Assembly: GCA_965214975.1 (NCBI GenBank)
Contig: OZ244055.1
Location: 2,976,001-3,040,000 of the forward strand
DNA length: 64,000 nucleotides
DNA from: JAJEBT01 sp965214975
GTDB taxonomy: Bacteria; Pseudomonadota; Alphaproteobacteria; MPNO01; UBA830
Direction: 5' to 3'
The translations under genes were made by a program, and so were the position numbers. The notes under the pieces were generated by a model, which was not told the origin of the DNA, did not search any database, and saw nothing but the letters and a program-made list of their open reading frames with translations. The stretch's first letter is position 1, and each line of letters opens with the position of its first letter. Shown here one piece after another: positions 36,487 to 45,296 of this stretch.

Positions 36487-36526
36487 CAATGGCGGACTCG
36501 GCTGCTGGACGCAATGGCAGACTCGG
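36487..36526 (-). repeat. Direct repeat, possible operator of the autotransporter gene
   Basis: Two copies of CAATGGC(G/A)GACTCGG start 25 bases apart, 51-90 bases before the autotransporter ATG. The spacing and location suit a tandem regulator site; the regulator is unknown. Confidence 0.4.
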
Positions 36527-36665
36527 TCGGGCCGCTTGCGAATTTCCGCATCCGGGGCGACCGCCCAAGTCCGGGCCTTCGATCCGGAGCGCCCCACGGG
36601 CCGCTCCTGTCACACGGGAACCCAGCCCGTGAACATGCGAGGCCATGGCGTCAGGAGGCGGGACC

Positions 36666-36713
36666 GCCTGGCGAGAGGCGTCGGTGCCTCGTGACGGTTC
36701 CCGGGTTCGCGCG
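36666..36713. repeat. Dispersed intergenic element, copy 1
   Basis: This 48-base segment matches 61751-61798 at 41 of 48 positions without gaps; the identical core is GCCTCGTGACGGTTCC. Both copies lie a few hundred bases upstream of minus-strand outer-membrane protein genes. Confidence 0.5.
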
Positions 36714-37448
36714 CTACGGGAGATTTCTCCCCCGTCTTCGCGGCCTGTCCGGCCGGCCGGTCGAGGACCGCGCGGCGCCGGCGCGCGCGTTCGCCGCCGG
36801 TTCGACGTGCCGACGACGCGCGCCCCGAGGCCGGGCTTCGGCAAGAGTTTCCGACCGGGAGTCTTGCAAGCGGCTCCGTTGCGCTTCGACCAAACCTCCG
36901 TTGCCGGGGGCCAGCCACCCCCGTGCAACGAAAAAACGGCCGCCCGTTGCGCGACGGGACTTCGGACCATGACACGGGGGAGCCCACCGGTCGCGGTCCG
37001 CAAGACGGGAACGGGTCTGGCGCACTTCTGGCGCTCTCGGAGCCGTGCTCCGGCAGCGCACAGGGTCTGTTTGCCGAATTGCGGAATCTTCTTCACGGCA
37101 AACGCGAGGGGGAAAGAGCCGCAAAAAGATCTTCCGGGAGAACGCAGCGAGATCGGGAGGGAGGAAGTCGCGACGTTTCCGGGCCCGCAGGGCGGGAAAC
37201 GCGGTGACGGTCGCTTCGCCGGGATTGGCGGCAAGGCCGCTTGCATGGACCGTCACCCGGAAAAGGGCGGCGGCCACGGTCGGCGGCACCGTTTCCGCCC
37301 GCGCTTCGGACGGAACGGCAGCACGAGAGAGATCGTCGGGGGCCGGTTCCCTTCCCGAGGCCGGCCGCCGGCCGGCCGGGAAGGCCCTTGGACCGTGACG
37401 CCTTGCCTCGTCGCGTTCCGGGGGCGGCCGGGCGCCGTGACCGAGCGT

Positions 37449-37477
37449 TTGAAATCCGGCCGCCGCGGTTCGATACT
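37449..37477 (+). promoter_or_regulatory. Sigma-70-like promoter for the ubiD-like operon
   Basis: TTGAAA (37449-37454), 17-base spacer, GATACT (37472-37477), 26 bases before the start codon. Confidence 0.55.
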
Positions 37478-37503
37478 GCCGGCAGCACAGGGAGACCCCC
37501 GGA

Positions 37504-39033
37504 ATGGCGAAACCCGCCGCCGCCGCAGCCAGGAAAGAGGCGCTCGCGAGTCTTCGGGCGACCCTCGAATGGCTGGGAGACGACGTCAAGACGATCGACG
37601 CGCCCGTCGACCCCGACCTCGAAGCGACCGCCATCAACAAGGCCTTCGACGACGGCCCCGCGTTTCTCATGGAAAACGTCGCCGGCCACCCCAACGCCCG
37701 CCTGATCGCGTCGCTCTGGGGCCGGCGCGAACGGATCTGCCGGCTCCTCGGCGTCGACCGCATGGGGGAGATCAAGGGCCGCATCCGTCACGCGGTCGCC
37801 AACCCGCTGCCGCCCGAGGAGACCGCCGCCGCTCCGGTTCAGGAGGTCTGCGTCCCCGCCGAGGAGGTCGATCCGTTCCGGCTGCTGCCGATGGTGCGGC
37901 ACACCGAGCTGGACGGCGGACGCTTCTTCGGCTCCGGCGTGCATTACATCTCCGGCGACTGGGCCGGCGGCAAGAGCCAGCTCTCCTTCTACCGGATGAG
38001 TTTCCGGGAACCGACGGTCGCCTCCATCAACATGGTTCCGGGCGGCCACGGCGACCAGATCGCGTCCGCCAACCACGAACGGCGCATACCTGTGACGGTC
38101 AACGTCTCGCCCCCGCCGATGGTCGAGTTCATGGGCCTCGGCTTTCTCAACGCGGCCATCTACCCGACGCCCCAGGACGAGGTCGGCGCGGCCGGAACGC
38201 TTCAGGGGTCGCCGGTCCGCATCGTCCGCGCGAAGACGGTCGACGCCTGGGCCGTCGCCGACGCCGAATACGTCATCGAAGGCCACATCCTGCCCGATCG
38301 CAGGGTCTGGGAGACGGCGGAGGCGGAGGAGCTCGGCGAGCAGGGCGTCGCCATGTTCCATCCCGAATGGGCCCGCTACATGGGCCGCGCCTACCGGGCG
38401 CGCCGGTTCGAGGTGAGCGCGATCACGCACCGCGCCGACAGGCCGATCTTCTACGTTCCGCATCTCGGCTCCGTGTGGCAGTGGATCCCCTTCGCCGGCG
38501 CCAACTACCACGAGCTCGCCGAGCGCATCGCTCCCGGACTGGTGACCGACGTCAGCGCCTGCACGGCGCTGATGATGTGGGGCGGGGTCGTGATCCAGGT
38601 GCGCAAGCGGCGCCGTTCGGACGAAGGTCTCCAGCGCAACGTCCTGGAGGCGGTGATGGGGGTGGCCCGCGGCATGCGCCTGGTCGTGGTGGTCGACGAC
38701 GACATCGACATCGACCAGCCGGAGGACGTGATGTGGGCGATCGCCACGCGGGTCGATCCGCGCGCCGACCTGTTCTTCGGCGCCGCGCGGTCCAAGGGGC
38801 ACGCCTACATGCCGGCCGAACGCATGAGCGCCTCGGAGCAGGTGTCGATGTTCGAGGGCGGCCTCGGCATCGACGCCACGGTTCCGCTCGCGGCGCGGGA
38901 GCATTTCGAGCGGGCGCGCTATCCGGTCGAGAAGTTCGATTTCGGGCGCTGGTTCTCCGAACGCGAGATCCGCGAGATGAAGGCCGGCCAGTCGGAGTAC
39001 CTGCGTTTCATGGGCGACCGCGGTCTGGCGTAG
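37504..39033 (+). CDS. UbiD-family (prenylated-FMN) decarboxylase
   Basis: A 509-residue member of the UbiD family, reversible decarboxylases of aromatic or unsaturated acids using prenylated FMN. Family segments include SGVHYISGDWAGGKSQLSFYR in part (GVHYISGDW), MRLVVVVDDDIDIDQPEDVMWAIATR in part (VVDDDIDIDQPEDVMWA), and the Arg/Glu region KTVDAWAVADAEYVIEGHI (DAEYVIEG). The Glu-x4-Glu/Asp area EAEELGEQG is near the usual catalytic loop. It heads an operon with an AMP-dependent ligase, so it is more likely a catabolic decarboxylase than the ubiquinone enzyme. No UbiX homolog is in the window. Confidence 0.9.
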   Translation: MAKPAAAAARKEALASLRATLEWLGDDVKTIDAPVDPDLEATAINKAFDDGPAFLMENVAGHPNARLIASLWGRRERICRLLGVDRMGEIKGRIRHAVANPLPPEETAAAPVQEVCVPAEEVDPFRLLPMVRHTELDGGRFFGSGVHYISGDWAGGKSQLSFYRMSFREPTVASINMVPGGHGDQIASANHERRIPVTVNVSPPPMVEFMGLGFLNAAIYPTPQDEVGAAGTLQGSPVRIVRAKTVDAWAVADAEYVIEGHILPDRRVWETAEAEELGEQGVAMFHPEWARYMGRAYRARRFEVSAITHRADRPIFYVPHLGSVWQWIPFAGANYHELAERIAPGLVTDVSACTALMMWGGVVIQVRKRRRSDEGLQRNVLEAVMGVARGMRLVVVVDDDIDIDQPEDVMWAIATRVDPRADLFFGAARSKGHAYMPAERMSASEQVSMFEGGLGIDATVPLAAREHFERARYPVEKFDFGRWFSEREIREMKAGQSEYLRFMGDRGLA

Positions 39034-39042
39034 GCGCGGCCG

Positions 39043-40590
39043 GTGACCGTGGCGAGCGAACCCGACTGGTCGCGCTACCGGCCGGTCGGGGACATGCTGG
39101 GCGAGCACGCCCGGGTCCGCCCCGACAAGCCGTTCCTGATCTCGGTCGACCAGGACGGCCGCGCGCTGTCGTTCGGGGATCTGTGGCGGCTTTCGAACCG
39201 GCTGGCGCGCTTTCTCCACGAGGCGGGGGTGGGCGCCGGCGGACGGGTCGCGGTGCTCGCCGGCAACTGCCTGGAAACGCTCGCGCTGTACTACGGCCTC
39301 CAGCGCTACGGCGCGGCGTTCTGCACGATCGACGTCGAGGTCAACGCCCGGCACGTCCGCGAGGCGCTCCGGCGGATGGAGCCGGACCTGGTTCTGCGGC
39401 ACCGCGACTGCGGCCTGGACGACCCCGACTGGATCGTCTTCGGCGACCTGGCGCCGGACGGGAAGGCCCGGGACGGCGGGCTGTTCGAGGCGCTCGCCGG
39501 CCGCAGCGACGCCGACGGCCCGCCGACGGCCGGGGCCGGGCCGGACGACCTCTGCGTCATGAGCTTCACCTCGGGAACGGCGGCGGCCCCCAAGGGGGTG
39601 CTCCACACGTCCGGGAACTATTTCTGGATCGCCGACCAGACCGTCGACATGTGGAAGCTCACCGATGCCGACCGCATGCTGGAATACCGTTCCTTCAGCT
39701 GGGCCTCGTCGCACATGCTGTGCCTGCAGCCCGCGCTCGCGGTCGGCGCGACGCTGGTTTTCGCGCGGCGTTTCTCGAGGTCGCGTTTCTTCGGCTGGCT
39801 TCGCGACTGGCGTCCGACCATGGCCATCGGCATCCCGACGGTCGTCAACATGCTGCTGGAGCGCGAGGCCGGGGCCGCCGACCGCGAGGCCGTCGGAGGC
39901 CTGCGCTTCATGTCGTCGTCGACGGCGCCGCTGATGGTGGACCGGCATCGGCGCTTCGAGGAGGTCTACGGCGTCGAGCTCGTGCAGCTCTACGGGATGA
40001 GCGAGGGCGGCGTGGTCGCCGGCAACCACGTCGGCGACCGGCGCATCGGCAGCGTCGGCAGGCCGGGGCTCTACCAGAATCTCCGCATCGTGTCCGCCGA
40101 CGGCGCCGACGCGCCCGCCGGCGAGGTCGGGGAGATCGAGATCGGCGGCGCCCAGACCGCGTGGGGCTACCTGCACGAAAGCGGCGCCAGCGAGAGGATC
40201 CGCGGCACCCGCCTCAGGACCGGCGACATCGGCCATCTCGACGAGGACGGCTTTCTGGTCGTTTCGGGCAGGGCCCGGGACGTGATCATCCGCGGCGGCG
40301 TCAACATCGCGCCGTCGGAGATCGACAACGCGCTCGCGGCGCACGAGGGCGTCCTCGAGGCCGCGACCGTTGGCGTCGCCGATCCCGTCTACGGCGAGGA
40401 AATCGCCAGCTTCGTCGTGCTGTCCGCGGAAGCCGGGCCGTCGCCGGACGACGTCCGGGCGTGGTGCGCCGAGCGCCTGCCCGGCTTCAAGGTGCCGAAG
40501 CACGTGGTGCCGGTCGACTCGATCCCGAAGAACGACCGGGGCAAGGTGGACCGCGCCGCGCTGGCCGATCTCTGGACGTCCGGCCGATGA
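39043..40590 (+). CDS. AMP-dependent acyl-CoA synthetase/ligase
   Basis: A 515-residue ANL-superfamily enzyme that activates a carboxylic acid as acyl-AMP, normally for transfer to CoA. The P-loop is MSFTSGTAAAPKGVLHT, followed by YGMSEGG, the hinge RLRTGDIGHLDEDGFLVVSGR in part (TGDIGHLDEDGFL), RARDVIIRGGVNIAPSEID and the catalytic Lys region PKNDRGKVDRAAL. A GTG start at 39043 lies nine bases after the ubiD-like stop. The substrate is presumably the same type of aromatic or unsaturated acid handled by the decarboxylase. Confidence 0.9.
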   Translation: MTVASEPDWSRYRPVGDMLGEHARVRPDKPFLISVDQDGRALSFGDLWRLSNRLARFLHEAGVGAGGRVAVLAGNCLETLALYYGLQRYGAAFCTIDVEVNARHVREALRRMEPDLVLRHRDCGLDDPDWIVFGDLAPDGKARDGGLFEALAGRSDADGPPTAGAGPDDLCVMSFTSGTAAAPKGVLHTSGNYFWIADQTVDMWKLTDADRMLEYRSFSWASSHMLCLQPALAVGATLVFARRFSRSRFFGWLRDWRPTMAIGIPTVVNMLLEREAGAADREAVGGLRFMSSSTAPLMVDRHRRFEEVYGVELVQLYGMSEGGVVAGNHVGDRRIGSVGRPGLYQNLRIVSADGADAPAGEVGEIEIGGAQTAWGYLHESGASERIRGTRLRTGDIGHLDEDGFLVVSGRARDVIIRGGVNIAPSEIDNALAAHEGVLEAATVGVADPVYGEEIASFVVLSAEAGPSPDDVRAWCAERLPGFKVPKHVVPVDSIPKNDRGKVDRAALADLWTSGR

Positions 40591-40606
40591 TCCCGCCCGG
40601 CCGGCC

Positions 40607-41509
40607 GTGAACGCCGGCGGAAACGGATCCTCCGGCAGACCGGAGATCCTGCGGAGCGCGCTTCTGGCGACGGCGGGCATGCTGCTGTTCGGGGTCGTGC
40701 CCCCGGCGGTGCGCCTGCTTTCGGACACCATGTCGCCGGTCCAGATCGTGTTCGTCAGGGGCCTGTTCGGCGTCGTCCTCATCGGCGGCTACTTCGCCTG
40801 GAAGGGTTTCCGGCAGCTGAAGACCCGCCGGACGGGGCTGCATTTCGCGCGGGCCACCGTCAGCTTCGCCGGCATGGTCATGTGGTTCTGGGCGTTGAAG
40901 CACGTCGAGCTCGCCAAGGGCGTCGCGGTGCATTTCACGATGCCGCTGTTCATCGTCCTGTTCGCGGTGCTCTTCCTCGGCGAGCGCCTGAGCCTGCGCC
41001 GGCTCGCCGCGGTCGCGGCCGGTTTCGCCGGAGTCCTGATCATCCTGCGGCCCGGGATGATCGCGTTCGGCCTGCCCGAGGCCGCCATCGTCGGATCCGC
41101 CGCGCTCTACGGCGCCGTCGTCATCTTCATCAAGGTCATGGTGCGCGAGGAGTCGCCTCTCGCCATCACTTTCTACACCTGCCTGTTCATGGCCCTCTGG
41201 TGCGTCGCGCCGGCCGCGCTCGACTGGGCGCCGCTGCAAGCCGACGACCTTCTGCCCGTGCTGGCCATCGGGATCTGCGGCCTGATCGCGCCCCTGCTGG
41301 TGGCCATGGCGCTCAAGACCGCGGAGGCCAGCCTGATCAGCGCCTTCGATTTCCTGCGTCTCCCCTTCACCGCGCTGTTCGCGTTCGCGCTGTTCGCCGA
41401 GACCCCCGACACCCTCGTCTGGGCGGGCGCGGCCGTGATCTTCGTCAGCGCCTGGTACGCCACCTCGACCGGGACCGCGAAGCGCCGCGAGGCGGCGAAC
41501 GCTCCATGA
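40607..41509 (+). CDS. EamA/DMT-family transporter (tandem copy 1)
   Basis: A 300-residue, ten-helix transporter starting at GTG 40607; without these codons helix 1 would be cut at the ATG at 40679. EamA marks are SDTMSPVQIVFVRGLFGVVLI in part (QIVFVRGLFGV), GERLSLRRLAAVAAGFAGVLIILRPG in part (GFAGVLIILRPG) and FDFLRLPFTALFAFALFAE. It is 16 bases after the ligase gene and overlaps the next EamA gene as ATGA. It is closest to tandem copy 2. Confidence 0.88.
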   Translation: MNAGGNGSSGRPEILRSALLATAGMLLFGVVPPAVRLLSDTMSPVQIVFVRGLFGVVLIGGYFAWKGFRQLKTRRTGLHFARATVSFAGMVMWFWALKHVELAKGVAVHFTMPLFIVLFAVLFLGERLSLRRLAAVAAGFAGVLIILRPGMIAFGLPEAAIVGSAALYGAVVIFIKVMVREESPLAITFYTCLFMALWCVAPAALDWAPLQADDLLPVLAIGICGLIAPLLVAMALKTAEASLISAFDFLRLPFTALFAFALFAETPDTLVWAGAAVIFVSAWYATSTGTAKRREAANAP

Positions 41510-42417
41510 CCGCGATCGCGCGCCCGGTCCGCTCTCCGGCCCTTCTGAAGGGGATCGCCATCGGCGTCGTGTCGATGGCGCTGTTCGCGGTCCTCCATTC
41601 CGCCGTCCGCGAGCTCTCCGACACGATGTCCGCGTTCCAGATCGTTTTCTGGCGCATGGGCATCAGCGTCGTGGCGCTGATGCCGTGGTTCGCGTGGAAG
41701 GGGTTCGACCGCCTGCGGACGCGGAAGTTCGGGCTCCATGTCCAGCGCGCGGCCGTCAATTTCGGCGGCATGGCGCTCTGGTTCAGCGCCATAGCCGTCG
41801 TGCCGCTGGCCAAGGCGGTCGCCGTCCACTTCACGCTCCCGCTTTTCGTGCTGGTGATGGCGGCGGCGTTTCTGCACGAGCGCATCGGCCGCCGCCGCGT
41901 CGCCGCGACGCTGGTCGGCTTCGGGGGCATGCTGGTCATTCTCCGCCCCGGATCCGCGGAGATCGGCTGGCCCGAGGCGATGATCCTGCTGTCCGCGGCC
42001 CTCTACGCGGCGACGGTGATCTACCTCAAGAAAATGGTCGCCACCGAGAAGCCGCTGGCGATCACCTTCTACACCAACGTGCTGATCGGGGCTTTCTGCG
42101 TGCCGCCCGCGGCGTGGTTCTGGGTCTCTCCGCAGTGGGAGGATCTGCTGCCCATCGCGGTCGTCGGCGTCATCGGGACGCTGGCGCCGCTTCTCTACAC
42201 GATCGGGCTGCGCTCGGCCGACGCCAGCATCATGGCCGCGCTGGATTTCCTGCGGCTGCCCTTCACCGCCGCGGTCGCCTTCGCGCTGTTCGGCGAGGTT
42301 CCGGAAATCTGGGTGTGGATCGGGGCCGCGGTCATCGTCGTCAGCACGTCGTACATCACGGCGCGCGAAAGCCGGCTCGCGCGCGCGCGGCCAGGGGACG
42401 GGGATGGCACGGCCTGA
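41506..42417 (+). CDS. EamA/DMT-family transporter (tandem copy 2)
   Basis: A 303-residue ten-helix transporter, translationally coupled to copy 1 (ATGA). It shares ELSDTMSAFQIVFWRMG, WFSAIAVVPLAKAVAVHFTLPLF in part (AKAVAVHFTLPLF), and LDFLRLPFTAAVAFALFGE with copy 1, showing recent common origin. The following gene starts 14 bases before its stop. Substrate unknown. Confidence 0.88.
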   Translation: MTAIARPVRSPALLKGIAIGVVSMALFAVLHSAVRELSDTMSAFQIVFWRMGISVVALMPWFAWKGFDRLRTRKFGLHVQRAAVNFGGMALWFSAIAVVPLAKAVAVHFTLPLFVLVMAAAFLHERIGRRRVAATLVGFGGMLVILRPGSAEIGWPEAMILLSAALYAATVIYLKKMVATEKPLAITFYTNVLIGAFCVPPAAWFWVSPQWEDLLPIAVVGVIGTLAPLLYTIGLRSADASIMAALDFLRLPFTAAVAFALFGEVPEIWVWIGAAVIVVSTSYITARESRLARARPGDGDGTA

Positions 42418-43309
42418 ACCGCGGGACGGGACCGGCGCGCCGGACCGGGCCGTCAGGGCCTCGCTCTGGATGCTCGCGGTCGCCGCGTCCTTTCTCCTGA
42501 TGATGGCGGCCGTGCGCGAACTCTCCGACACCATGTCGAGCTTCGAGATGCTGTCGTTCCGCTCGATCGTCGGCATCCCGGTGATGTGCGCGATCGCGTG
42601 GCGGCTGGGTTTCGCGAAGGCCGGGACCAGGCGCCTCGGGACGCACCTTGCGCGCAACGTCGTTCACTTCGGGGGCCAGTGGTGCTGGGTGATCGGCGTC
42701 ATGTTCCTGCCCCTGGCGCACGTCACGGCACTGGAGTTCACCATGCCGATGTGGACGGCGGTGATCGCCATGCTCGTCCTGGGCGAGCCGGTCCGGAGCC
42801 ATCGGGTGCTCGCCATCGCGTCCGGCCTCGCGGGAACGCTCGTGATCCTGCGCCCCGGCCTGGAAATCGTGACCGACGCCGCGCTCCTGGTGCTGCTCGG
42901 CGCGATCCTCTACAGCGTCTCCAACGTGATGGTGAAGCACCTCACCTCGTCCGACCCGCCATGGGTCATCGTGTTCTGGATGCAGGTGATCCAGCTGCCG
43001 CTCGCCCTCGTGCCCGCCGTCCTCGTCTACGAATGGGTGTGGCCGACCTGGGCCGATCTGCCGTGGGTGCTGGTCATGGGCGGTTCCGCGATGTCGGCGC
43101 ATTTCTGCATGGCGCGCGCGTTCAGCCTGGCGGACGCCAGTGTCTGCATCGCCATGGACTTCGTCCGCCTGCCCATGGCCGCCGTCATCGGATGGCTGGC
43201 CTACGCCGAGACGGCGAGCGTCTGGGTCGTGGTCGGCGCGGTGCTGATCTTCGGGGGCAACTACCATTCGGTCTGGCGCGAGGCGCGCCCGCGCGGTTCG
43301 GGGCGATGA
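42404..43309 (+). CDS. EamA/DMT-family transporter (tandem copy 3)
   Basis: A 301-residue transporter with two EamA repeats. Family marks are ELSDTMSSFEMLSFRSIVGIP in part (FEMLSFRSIVG), ASGLAGTLVILRPG and AMDFVRLPMAAVIGWLAYAE. It begins inside copy 2 and its stop overlaps copy 4 (ATGA). It resembles copy 4 more than copies 1 and 2 (both have FRSxIG and IVFWMQVIQLPLALVPA-type segments). Confidence 0.88.
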   Translation: MARPEPRDGTGAPDRAVRASLWMLAVAASFLLMMAAVRELSDTMSSFEMLSFRSIVGIPVMCAIAWRLGFAKAGTRRLGTHLARNVVHFGGQWCWVIGVMFLPLAHVTALEFTMPMWTAVIAMLVLGEPVRSHRVLAIASGLAGTLVILRPGLEIVTDAALLVLLGAILYSVSNVMVKHLTSSDPPWVIVFWMQVIQLPLALVPAVLVYEWVWPTWADLPWVLVMGGSAMSAHFCMARAFSLADASVCIAMDFVRLPMAAVIGWLAYAETASVWVVVGAVLIFGGNYHSVWREARPRGSGR

Positions 43310-44223
43310 CCCCGTCCCTGCGACTGCCGCCGCTTCTGGCCGCGGTGCTGTGGTTCTGCGGGACGATGGCCGGGTTCGCGGGGATGGCCATCTCGGCCCG
43401 CGAGCTGCAGACCGGGATGTCGACGTTCGAGATCCTGTTTTTCCGCAGCCTGATCGGGGTGCTGATCGTTCTTCCCGTCGTCGTCCGCCGCCGCTTCGCG
43501 GACCTGCGCACCGAGAGGTTCGGCTTCCACGGGTTCCGCGCCCTGATCCAGTTCGCGGGCCAGCTGTGCTGGCTGTACGGCATCGCCCATCTGGCGCTGT
43601 CCGATCTCACGGCTATCGAGTTCTCGATCCCGGTTTTCACGGCGGTGCTCGCCGTGCTGTTTCTCGGCGAGCGCATGTGGCGGCACAAGTGGATCGCCAC
43701 CGTCCTCGGCTTCGCCGGCGTGCTCGTCATTCTGCAGCCGGAAGGCTCGGCGTTCAGCGTCGCCGGCGGCGTGATGATCGCGGGCTCGGCGTTCTACGCG
43801 GGCTCCGGCGTGCTCGTGAAATACCTGACCCGCACCGACTCGCCGACCGCGGTCATCTTCTTCATGAACCTGCTGCAGCTGCCGTTCGGCCTGGTCCCGG
43901 CGGTGTTCGTCTTCGAGTGGGTGACGCCGGCGCCGCACGAGATCCCGTGGATACTGGTCTGGGGGACCGCGGGGTTCTTCGCGCACTACGCGATGGCCCG
44001 CGCGCTCGCGCTGGCCGACATCACGATCATCTTCCCCCTGGATTTCCTGCGCCTGCCGCTGATGGCCCTGCTCGGGTTCGCGATCTACATGGAGGGCCTG
44101 AGTCCGTGGACGGTTCTCGGCGCCGCGGTGATTTTCGGGGCCAACTGGCACGCGATCCGGGAAGAGGCGCGGAGAGGCCGTTCGCCGACGCCGTCGCGGA
44201 GGGAACCGGCAGGCGACCGCTGA
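43306..44223 (+). CDS. EamA/DMT-family transporter (tandem copy 4)
   Basis: A 305-residue transporter, last of four in tandem. It has EILFFRSLIGVLIVLPVVV, GFAGVLVILQPEG, FFMNLLQLPFGLVPAVFV and LDFLRLPLMALLGFAIYME. All four genes overlap or nearly touch, so they should be cotranscribed with the ubiD-like and ligase genes. Ten-helix EamA proteins can act alone or as dimers; four copies may give related substrates or hetero-oligomers. Confidence 0.88.
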   Translation: MTPSLRLPPLLAAVLWFCGTMAGFAGMAISARELQTGMSTFEILFFRSLIGVLIVLPVVVRRRFADLRTERFGFHGFRALIQFAGQLCWLYGIAHLALSDLTAIEFSIPVFTAVLAVLFLGERMWRHKWIATVLGFAGVLVILQPEGSAFSVAGGVMIAGSAFYAGSGVLVKYLTRTDSPTAVIFFMNLLQLPFGLVPAVFVFEWVTPAPHEIPWILVWGTAGFFAHYAMARALALADITIIFPLDFLRLPLMALLGFAIYMEGLSPWTVLGAAVIFGANWHAIREEARRGRSPTPSRREPAGDR

Positions 44224-44257
44224 CGGGCGCGTTCCGGCGGCTCGAAGGCCCGCCGGG

Positions 44258-45196
44258 TCAGAGGCGGCGCTCGATGGCGTCCCAGACGAGGCTTTCGATC
44301 CTGACGCCGTCCAAACGGTTGATTTCCTGTATCCCCGTCGGCGAGGTCACGTTGATTTCGGTGAGATGGTTCCCGATCACGTCGATGCCCACGAAAACCA
44401 GGCCGCGTTCCCTGAGCGCCGGGCCTATGGCGTCGCAGATCCGGCGCTCCCGGTCGGTCAGTTCCGCTTTCCTCGCTTCTCCGCCGGCGTGGAAATTGGC
44501 GCGGGCGTCGCCCTTGGCGGGCACGCGGGCGACGGCGCCGGCGGGCTCCCCGTCGACGAGAATGACGCGCTTGTCGCCCTGGCGGACCTCGGGCAGATAG
44601 CGCTGGACGATCACCGGCTCGCGGTACTTGCTGGAGAACATCTCGAGCAGCGCGTTGAGGTTCTCGTCCCCGGGCGTGACGTGGAACACGTCGACGCCGC
44701 CGTTCCCGAACAGGGGTTTCAGCACGATGTCCTTGAATTCCCGGCGGAACGCGAGGATCTCCCGATGGCTCGAGGTGATGAGCGTCTCGGGCAGGAGGTC
44801 GTCGAAATGGGTGACGAAAAGCTTTTCCGGCGCGTTGCGCACCTCGCGGGGGTCGTTGACCACGAGCGTGCCGGGGTGGACGTGCTCGAGCAGATGCGTC
44901 GCCGTGATGTAGGCCATGTCGAACGGCGGATCCTGACGCATCAGGACGACATCGACCTCCGAGAGGTCGAGATCCCGCGCCTCGCCCAGCGTGAAATGAT
45001 TCCCCTTGCTGCGCCGCACTTCCAGCGGTTGCGCGCGGGCGCGCAGGGAGCCGTCGCGAAAGGCGAGATCCGGAGGCTCGTAGTGGAACAGGGCGTGGCC
45101 GCGGGCCTGGCCCTCAAGGGCCAGCATGAACGTCGAGTCGGCGTCGATGTCGATCGACGAGACGTGGTTCATCTGTATGGCGGTCGCAAGGCTCAC
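44258..45196 (-). CDS. gshB: Glutathione synthetase
   Basis: This ATP-grasp enzyme joins gamma-glutamylcysteine and glycine. The 312-residue product starts MSLATAIQMNHVSSIDIDADSTF in part (IQMNHVSSIDIDADSTF), typical of alphaproteobacterial GshB. ATP-grasp residues are in DIVLKPLFGNGGVDVFHV in part (VLKPLFGNGGVDVF), and the C-terminal DVIGNHLTEINVTSPTG is a family signature. It converges with the EamA tandem, 34 bases apart. Confidence 0.96.
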   Translation of the reverse strand: MSLATAIQMNHVSSIDIDADSTFMLALEGQARGHALFHYEPPDLAFRDGSLRARAQPLEVRRSKGNHFTLGEARDLDLSEVDVVLMRQDPPFDMAYITATHLLEHVHPGTLVVNDPREVRNAPEKLFVTHFDDLLPETLITSSHREILAFRREFKDIVLKPLFGNGGVDVFHVTPGDENLNALLEMFSSKYREPVIVQRYLPEVRQGDKRVILVDGEPAGAVARVPAKGDARANFHAGGEARKAELTDRERRICDAIGPALRERGLVFVGIDVIGNHLTEINVTSPTGIQEINRLDGVRIESLVWDAIERRL

Positions 45197-45266
45197 GGCG
45201 AACCCTCGACGTGGACGCTGGACATCGCCGTCTCCGTTGCGGCGGGACGGGGTTCGCCGCCGTCGG

Positions 45267-45294
45267 GCCGGAACCGCCCGGGGGCGGCGTTCCG
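45267..45294 (-). terminator. Hairpin at the end of the BON-domain gene
   Basis: CCGGAAC pairs with GTTCCGG, then after a two-base bulge CGCC pairs with GGCG around a CGGG loop. It begins just past the BON gene stop. No U-tract. Confidence 0.45.
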
Positions 45295-45296
45295 GA

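Larger units (their letters stand above)
36437..37503. other. Long intergenic region between the autotransporter and ubiD-like genes
   Basis: These 1,067 bases hold two divergent 5' regions. Seen in it: an imperfect direct repeat CAATGGC(G/A)GACTCGG at 36487 and 36512, a 48-base element shared with the region before the DUF1302 gene (36666-36713), and a promoter for the ubiD-like gene at 37449. No open frame here has a ribosome-binding site and protein-like composition. It may also contain decayed sequence. Confidence 0.5.

Noticed and set aside
37093..40782. 1,229-codon minus-strand frame
   Set aside because: Antisense to the ubiD-like and ligase genes, which have clear families.
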